Source: Bacteroidaceae bacterium
GTDB taxonomy: Bacteria > Bacteroidota > Bacteroidia > Bacteroidales > Bacteroidaceae
Direction: 5' to 3'
Assembly (NCBI GenBank): GCA_017469685.1
Contig: JAFUFW010000080.1
Location: forward strand, 1-37,405
DNA: 37,405 nt
The position numbers were made by a program, and so were the translations under genes. The notes under the pieces were generated by a model that saw only the letters and a list, made by a program, of their open reading frames with translations, was not told the DNA's origin and searched no databases. Shown piece by piece: positions 32,214 through 37,405 of the stretch. Numbering within the stretch: position 1 is the first letter of the stretch; each line of letters opens with the position of its first letter.

Positions 32214-32241
32214 AAGCCTGCGCAGGTATCTGCGCAGGCTT
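32214..32241 (-). terminator. Terminator T3 after the 672-residue fimbrillin-like gene
   Basis: 12-bp stem AAGCCTGCGCAG with its complement, four-base loop, followed by T5 on the minus strand. It lies 28 bases after the stop at 32270, seven bases upstream of the toxin-antitoxin operator. Confidence 0.9.
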
Positions 32242-32269
32242 ATCATTTATTGTTTATTATTTCTTCAGT

Positions 32270-34288
32270 TTAGTTCGTCGAACGCGGCACTGAATAGTTC
32301 TTGCCGAAGTACTCTACGTAGAGGAAGAGGCCGACGTCAGATATATTGGCATACTGAATTTGTTGGCGCACATCCTTGAAATAGATGCTCACTTCGCCAT
32401 TAGTCGGGTAAGTCTTTAGCTGGTAACTGTACCAAAAATCCCAGTAATTGTCCAGCTGTTGGTAGTACCAATAAGTGCGATAGCTTGTATTGGTGGTTGA
32501 TAATGGATCATCATAATCCTCTTCGAAATCATCCACAGAAAGTAGCCCTATAGTGCTTTCCACACTTACACCAAACAAACCATAGTTGTTCTGTCCCTGA
32601 GTGGTGCCATAGGCGTTCAGCGTGTTGGTGGCGAATTTAATCTCAATAGGATATAGCTCTTGAGGATAAACAAGTTCCGTGGGGTCAGGAGTGCCATCTT
32701 CAAGGAAATGTGAGTGCTCCATGGGAGGAATCTGGAATGATAGCAAGCAGTCGCCATAGGTGCCAGTACCTACACGTGTCAGCTTTGGATATATCTTATA
32801 GCGGAACTGATCGATGACAAAGACATGGATGTAACGAGTCAAACCAGAGTCCTTATGCTTAACTACAATCCATTCTGACTGTAGCTGATCTGTAAGTTTC
32901 CCCTCCAATACCGTAGTATGAATCTGGAACTGTTTAGTCGATTCATTATAAGTAAGGGTCAAATCTGAGCAGAATGATTGTTCCTGTTCCCAAGAGACTT
33001 CAAAGTCATTTATATTTGTAGAACCTGGTTGATTTACATCACTTGCCATACGGAAAGCAAATTCCATCTCATCGTGTTCGCCCTCTGTGTTGAGTACAAC
33101 TGATGTTGTCTCAGTGGGGAGGAGAATCTGTAGAGTATAGTTTTCATCGTTGACATCGGTGATGCTGCGGTCAATCTCAATATCCGCATTCATAAACTCA
33201 TTACCGTTTATGGCATCTTTTAATGTCTCAAAGTAGGCTATATCAGGTGAGAGATGTTTACATGTTACATAGTAGGTGTTGTTGCGGACAATGTCATACT
33301 GTACTTTGTCGTTGTCGTTGAGCTTAAGTACATGATAGACTGTTTTCGTAGTACTATTGACCATATATGTAACCTTCAGGATTATCTTGGGATAAGTGCC
33401 CTCAAGCGCCGTATTGCCATCTTCAAAGAGGAATTGAGGAGTGAGGGTGTTGGTTGTTCCATTATATGCTACGTCAAAGTTGCCGTCCTCGTTAATACCC
33501 TGTTCTTCATCATAGAGCGTATAACGTCCTTCGGCGGTGTATTCATTCAGCGTGGCTGTTGAAACCAATTCTGATTCGTGCCCCTCTGCGGTTGAATTGC
33601 CATAATAGTTTTCCCATTCAGAACTCTTTGGAGCGAGGTAACCGCGTTTACGTCCGTTATGGATAAGCCATTCAATCTTCTGAACAGGGAAAGGAGCGTC
33701 TGTATTATCATATCTCAGAATCACCTTGGCGCGGTCTCGAATCATATATACTACGCTTGGATTGCTCGTCGGGTTGAGCCAAGTATTCATAGCATCAGCA
33801 CTTGCTTCCTTATGGTAGCCCCAATAGCATATAAGCTGGTGATTAGTGTCATCATAAGCTGTTGATAGTTCTGCAGACCTCATCACAGTTTCTTCTCCTG
33901 TACCTACGTTATGGGATAGAGGAATATCCAAATTACGATTAGCAATGAAATGGATGCGAGCCGTGCCTTGAGGTACTGAACCCTTGATAACGCCAGAGTC
34001 GTAGAAATCCGTAGCAGTAGGGTTGTCATTGGTCACCTCAGCATTACGAATACCAAGATATAGGCCATTGGCATCGAAGCACACCAACTGCATCGTTGTC
34101 ACTTTCGTCTCTTCACCACTGACCATACTGCGCGTCGGTCTAGCCTTGTCCGCAAAACTGAAGGTGATGTTGACAGGCATATCGCCAGGCTGCTGTCCGC
34201 CGGGACTAACGATGTAAGAGTCATCAGCACAGGCTGCAAAACCAAGGGCTGCGACTGCTATGAATAATAGTTTCGAAAGATATTTCAT
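32270..34288 (-). CDS. Fimbrillin-like surface lipoprotein
   Basis: A 672-residue lipoprotein with lipobox FAAC (Cys20). The N-terminal part (about 35-330) has the fimbrillin-like pattern PVNITFSFADKARPTRSMVSGEE...TTMQLVCFDANGLYLGI, similar to Mfa2/FimB-type or tip subunits of type V (Bacteroidia) pili; the arginine in ARPTRS resembles the site where pilin precursors are cut, but that is only a resemblance. The middle (HVLKLNDNDKVQYDIVRNNTYYVTCK) is typical of fimbrillin folds. The C-terminal 300 residues form further beta domains I do not recognise. It follows the 1009-residue lipoprotein by 73 bases and probably belongs to the same operon. An accessory or tip role is more likely than the main shaft pilin, given its size. 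Confidence 0.78.
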   Translation of the reverse strand: MKYLSKLLFIAVAALGFAACADDSYIVSPGGQQPGDMPVNITFSFADKARPTRSMVSGEETKVTTMQLVCFDANGLYLGIRNAEVTNDNPTATDFYDSGVIKGSVPQGTARIHFIANRNLDIPLSHNVGTGEETVMRSAELSTAYDDTNHQLICYWGYHKEASADAMNTWLNPTSNPSVVYMIRDRAKVILRYDNTDAPFPVQKIEWLIHNGRKRGYLAPKSSEWENYYGNSTAEGHESELVSTATLNEYTAEGRYTLYDEEQGINEDGNFDVAYNGTTNTLTPQFLFEDGNTALEGTYPKIILKVTYMVNSTTKTVYHVLKLNDNDKVQYDIVRNNTYYVTCKHLSPDIAYFETLKDAINGNEFMNADIEIDRSITDVNDENYTLQILLPTETTSVVLNTEGEHDEMEFAFRMASDVNQPGSTNINDFEVSWEQEQSFCSDLTLTYNESTKQFQIHTTVLEGKLTDQLQSEWIVVKHKDSGLTRYIHVFVIDQFRYKIYPKLTRVGTGTYGDCLLSFQIPPMEHSHFLEDGTPDPTELVYPQELYPIEIKFATNTLNAYGTTQGQNNYGLFGVSVESTIGLLSVDDFEEDYDDPLSTTNTSYRTYWYYQQLDNYWDFWYSYQLKTYPTNGEVSIYFKDVRQQIQYANISDVGLFLYVEYFGKNYSVPRSTN

Positions 34289-34361
34289 AATAGCTATGCT
34301 TTATTGTCTTTATTAATCACTCCTCTATTGTAGTGGAGGGGATGGGGAACCCCCACAGGCT

Positions 34362-37300
34362 TTACTTATTCTGATATTTGGTCACAATCTTATCGAAGCC
34401 ATTCAGACGATCAACTTCTTCTGCAGAGAGATCACGGACGCAGCGGAGATATGTGACATCATCGGTGCTATTATTAACTGTCGCCACCCTCGTTCCAGCT
34501 AGACTCCAGTAATAATCACCACCGAGCACAACAGTAAGGACTCTATAGTCTTCAGGTATTGACACGTTGTTAATATTACCTCTCTGGTAGCCAGTAATAA
34601 CGCCGATTTCAGATGGCGTAGGTAATCGCCAACCAGTATAACGAGTTCCATCTTCTGCTACCTCCAAATAACGGCTACAATGTGTGGCCGCGTCTGCAGC
34701 AGCTGTAGTTCCAGAGAAATTTGATACAGCACCAAGCTGTGATGCGATCATAAATGCAGGAGAAACCACATTATCTTGAGACTGGTGGGTTTGATTAACA
34801 TATGGGCGCCCAAGCACGTACTGATTACTGGTCGATGAAATCTGAATAACATACATATGGTTATTGCTCAGTCCATCAAATCTTGTAGATGACCAAACTC
34901 TGGAATTAGACGCAGACGAATAACTATACCATCTTTGATTGTCGTATTCAGCTCTTTGAACGGTTGCTCTGGAATAATATCTGGAATAAGAAACATTAAT
35001 ACCATATATGAGCCCATCCTCAAAGACCTTTGCCTGGAAATGAGCACCATCATAGGTATATTTCCACGAAGATGGAGTAGAATTAGCATCTGTATCCCAA
35101 TCTACCCAGTCTCCGGTGCTTGCCATCTGAACGGTTAAGGAATACTGAGGTTGTGCATAAGTGTGAGTATAAGAAGCCCTATAGCGAGTTGTATATCTAT
35201 AGCGTGAGCCATCATAGCTATAGTCATAGTTATTATTGTTACCAACATTGGTGGGGTCTTCACCCCAATAATAGAACCCATCTATATATACAGCGTTTGC
35301 TTGGCTATTAGCATTTCGTATGGTAGTATTCCAATTGGATCCATAACTGCCATAAACAGCAGAATAAAGCTCATCTACTGTAACAGTTGTCCTATTCATG
35401 TGATAATGCTCTGTATCAGCGCTATTAGCAGCGTACGTAGCATAATCTATTGGCTCAGTCTCGGTTGTCTCCCCTACAGTATATTCCACACCATACTGAG
35501 TGGCCCACGACTGTGCTTCTGTTAGGCTTGTAGTGGTAAGGGTCACCTCCTGAGTGCCGCCCCCTGCGGTGTGATATGAAGACCAACTTCCTGTAATATT
35601 CTGGATATTATCCGTTGGGAAGTGTTGGATTATAACGTCCTCGAAAAGGGTTTCATCCTCGTTGAGGAATACGCGGAAGCGAATGTATTTGATAGCTTTA
35701 TTAGTCAAAGCTTGAGATGCTACTGTAAACTTACCTGATGTACCACTGACACCTTCTGTACTTTGAGTAATTGTAACACCCATATCGCTATTTGGATTCG
35801 TTGTCTTGCCCCAATTGATGCCACTACCAGAATCGCTATAAGTGGTGGTGAACGAGTTGGTACTATTATAGAACCATGCGCGTGTAGCGCCGTTGGCATT
35901 ATTAGCCACGACTGCAGTCTGGTTGCCGTTGGCATCGTAGGTGAAGAGTTTCCAGCCTACGCTGGTACCGGAGGCCTTCAGGTAGTTGATGTCAACACTC
36001 TGTAGGCCATTACCGCGAAGGGTATAGATTTTAGGATTGACTTTGAGGTATTTGTGCTGTACAGCTTCCACCTCGTTCTTGATGGCAGCGCTGTTGCTCT
36101 CATCGTTCCAAGGCAGTACGTAGTAATGAATATCCTCAATCTCATCCACGTCCTCCAGCAGTTCAGAACCGCGGGTGGCGATGGTGGCGTTGACGACGTA
36201 GATGTGGTTGCGCTCAATCTCCGTGACAGTGCTCTTTATGAGGGGAATACGATAGTAGTGGTATTCAGGAGCAGCTTCGCCTTTCTTGAAACATACAGAG
36301 ATGACAAGATTTGGAGCCTTGGTGGCATAGTCTGCCTCATCCCACTTGTTGGGATAGGTGTATGTGATAATCTGAGCGTGCATGTCATCACCTGTGAAGT
36401 TATAAGGATGACGGAGTAGGGTCTCGCTGTTGTGTACCTCTACGCCTGTACCCTGAGTCTCTGGAGTAAAAACGGGAGCGCCGAAGGCGAAGTTATAGTA
36501 CCTCCAGGCGGGGGCGCCAGTGATAACAACCTTCTCTGCGTCGGGCTTCTCAGTCCACGTGGTATCAGAGCCACTGACCGTCATATTATGTGTCAGGCTT
36601 TTCAATAATGTAGCATCAAAGTTTAGCGTGAGTACAATCTTGGCTGCCGCGCGGTTGAGGATCACGGGCTGGAACACCTGATCACGTGTGTCAGGGTTTG
36701 GAGTCCAGTTTTCCAAGATACCGTCCATCATGAACTCCTTATCAGTAGTGAAACCGTAGAGAGAACCTCTTACCCTAACAGCATCAGCTTCGCTCTCAGG
36801 AACATACTGCTTATAGATAAAACCTGACGGAGTATCGGCAAACTGGTCTGTCCAAGGCCAAGAAATGTTGTTCGTCGCCTCGTCAACCACGGCAATGCCT
36901 TCTTCCACCTCGCTGTATATGAGAGCCTTCAGAGCTTCGACACTTTCGACGTCAGAAGTAGTCTTGGTATTATTGGAGGCAACGTAGATGTTGTAGTTCT
37001 CGCCTACGACAAGACCTTCGGCGCGCCAGTTGTCGGCCAGCCAGTTGTTGACTTGATCCTGAATGGGCTTGTCTGTGGTAGCTACGAGATGATATTGCTT
37101 CAGAAATGTTCCGTCGCCAGTGCCGCTGGTGACATGCTCTACGAATACATCCAAGGTGTTGAGTCGCTTCTCGTTGAGTTCTTCTACGGACTGGGCACGA
37201 GTTACCACAGTAGCCTCAGAGACAACTGGAGAAACTGAAAGCCCATCACCGTTTCCACCGCCAAAGATGTCCAGAATGCCTCCGTCGTCGGCACAAGAAG

Positions 37301-37370
37301 TCATAACACCTACGATAGCCAAAGCCATCATGGCATTACTAAGAGATAGTATATAAGCTTTCTTTTTCAT
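34362..37370 (-). CDS. Large fimbrillin-family lipoprotein with lectin-like C-terminus, probable pilus tip protein
   Basis: A 1002-residue lipoprotein with lipobox MTSC near residue 26, followed by VVTRAQSVEELNEKRLNTLDVFV, a common fimbrillin-precursor pattern. The N-terminal 420 residues look like the DUF4906/fimbrillin type. About 690-840 is rich in Tyr, Ser and Asn (for example YRYTTRYRASYTHTYAQPQY). The last 120 residues carry GWRLPTPSEIGVI...YYWSLAGTR...YLRCVRDL, the signature of FISUMP/DUF1566-type domains with a C-type-lectin-like fold. The whole suggests an adhesin at the pilus tip, by inference. The start is placed at 37370 (MKKKAYIL) at the beginning of the signal peptide; an in-frame ATG seven codons earlier is also possible. 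The promoter lies beyond the window edge. Confidence 0.78.
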   Translation of the reverse strand: MKKKAYILSLSNAMMALAIVGVMTSCADDGGILDIFGGGNGDGLSVSPVVSEATVVTRAQSVEELNEKRLNTLDVFVEHVTSGTGDGTFLKQYHLVATTDKPIQDQVNNWLADNWRAEGLVVGENYNIYVASNNTKTTSDVESVEALKALIYSEVEEGIAVVDEATNNISWPWTDQFADTPSGFIYKQYVPESEADAVRVRGSLYGFTTDKEFMMDGILENWTPNPDTRDQVFQPVILNRAAAKIVLTLNFDATLLKSLTHNMTVSGSDTTWTEKPDAEKVVITGAPAWRYYNFAFGAPVFTPETQGTGVEVHNSETLLRHPYNFTGDDMHAQIITYTYPNKWDEADYATKAPNLVISVCFKKGEAAPEYHYYRIPLIKSTVTEIERNHIYVVNATIATRGSELLEDVDEIEDIHYYVLPWNDESNSAAIKNEVEAVQHKYLKVNPKIYTLRGNGLQSVDINYLKASGTSVGWKLFTYDANGNQTAVVANNANGATRAWFYNSTNSFTTTYSDSGSGINWGKTTNPNSDMGVTITQSTEGVSGTSGKFTVASQALTNKAIKYIRFRVFLNEDETLFEDVIIQHFPTDNIQNITGSWSSYHTAGGGTQEVTLTTTSLTEAQSWATQYGVEYTVGETTETEPIDYATYAANSADTEHYHMNRTTVTVDELYSAVYGSYGSNWNTTIRNANSQANAVYIDGFYYWGEDPTNVGNNNNYDYSYDGSRYRYTTRYRASYTHTYAQPQYSLTVQMASTGDWVDWDTDANSTPSSWKYTYDGAHFQAKVFEDGLIYGINVSYSRYYSRATVQRAEYDNQRWYSYSSASNSRVWSSTRFDGLSNNHMYVIQISSTSNQYVLGRPYVNQTHQSQDNVVSPAFMIASQLGAVSNFSGTTAAADAATHCSRYLEVAEDGTRYTGWRLPTPSEIGVITGYQRGNINNVSIPEDYRVLTVVLGGDYYWSLAGTRVATVNNSTDDVTYLRCVRDLSAEEVDRLNGFDKIVTKYQNK

Positions 37371-37405
37371 ACGAAAATATAACTTTATCATTCAATTCTA
37401 TTCTA

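Noticed and set aside
30775-32241. Three hairpins as a CRISPR array
   Set aside because: Only three copies, spaced by hundreds of bases with genes between, each placed as a terminator.

Overview
The window looks like a chromosomal segment of a Bacteroidales bacterium, most likely Prevotella-like. Evidence: SusC/SusD proteins, a type IX secretion sorting tail, fimbrillin-type lipoproteins, a fused MurF-alanine racemase, and at least eight copies of the Bacteroidetes promoter -7 box (TAnnTTTG, several with TTTG 19-21 bases upstream). Shine-Dalgarno sequences are almost absent. No gene family here fixes the genus.

Layout. (1) 51-4309, plus strand: a secreted PL11 rhamnogalacturonan lyase and a GH97 glycosidase, probably for pectin (RG-I) side chains and backbone, followed closely by a glutaminase (4324-5238). 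(2) asnA on the minus strand is convergent with the glutaminase; upstream of it lies a tRNA-Arg(CCG) gene. (3) A GH43 glycosidase (6778-8886) ends at a perfect bidirectional terminator against a minus-strand SusC-SusD-GH85 locus (17190-9026), a compact utilisation locus probably for N-glycans. (4) Threonine catabolism: tdh (minus) and kbl (plus) diverge from a shared promoter region and together turn threonine into glycine and acetyl-CoA. (5) 25394-19882, minus strand: B12-dependent ribonucleotide reductase, folB, and the murF-alr fusion. (6) A small secreted protein of unknown function, then dnaA. (7) 30647-28035, minus strand: thioredoxin-like protein, N-acetylmuramoyl-L-alanine amidase and MCE/MlaD-type protein as an operon for envelope maintenance. 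(8) 30.7 kb to the end: an AT-richer accessory region with a DUF4160 (broken)-DUF2442 pair, a VapBC-type toxin-antitoxin pair, and two large fimbrillin-like lipoproteins, probably pilus components continuing beyond the window.

Most unusual points: the three transcription units of the accessory region end in the same terminator stem, and two also share a promoter/leader sequence; the toxin-antitoxin promoter overlaps a palindrome and a spaced partial copy that look like an autoregulatory operator; the DUF4160 gene is broken by one in-frame TGA; tRNA-Arg(CCG) replaces the near-universal G19-C56 tertiary pair with U19-A56; and degenerate 7-base repeats sit directly against the stop codons of two genes, in one case supplying the TTG start codon of folB. 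No CRISPR array, insertion sequence or rRNA was seen.
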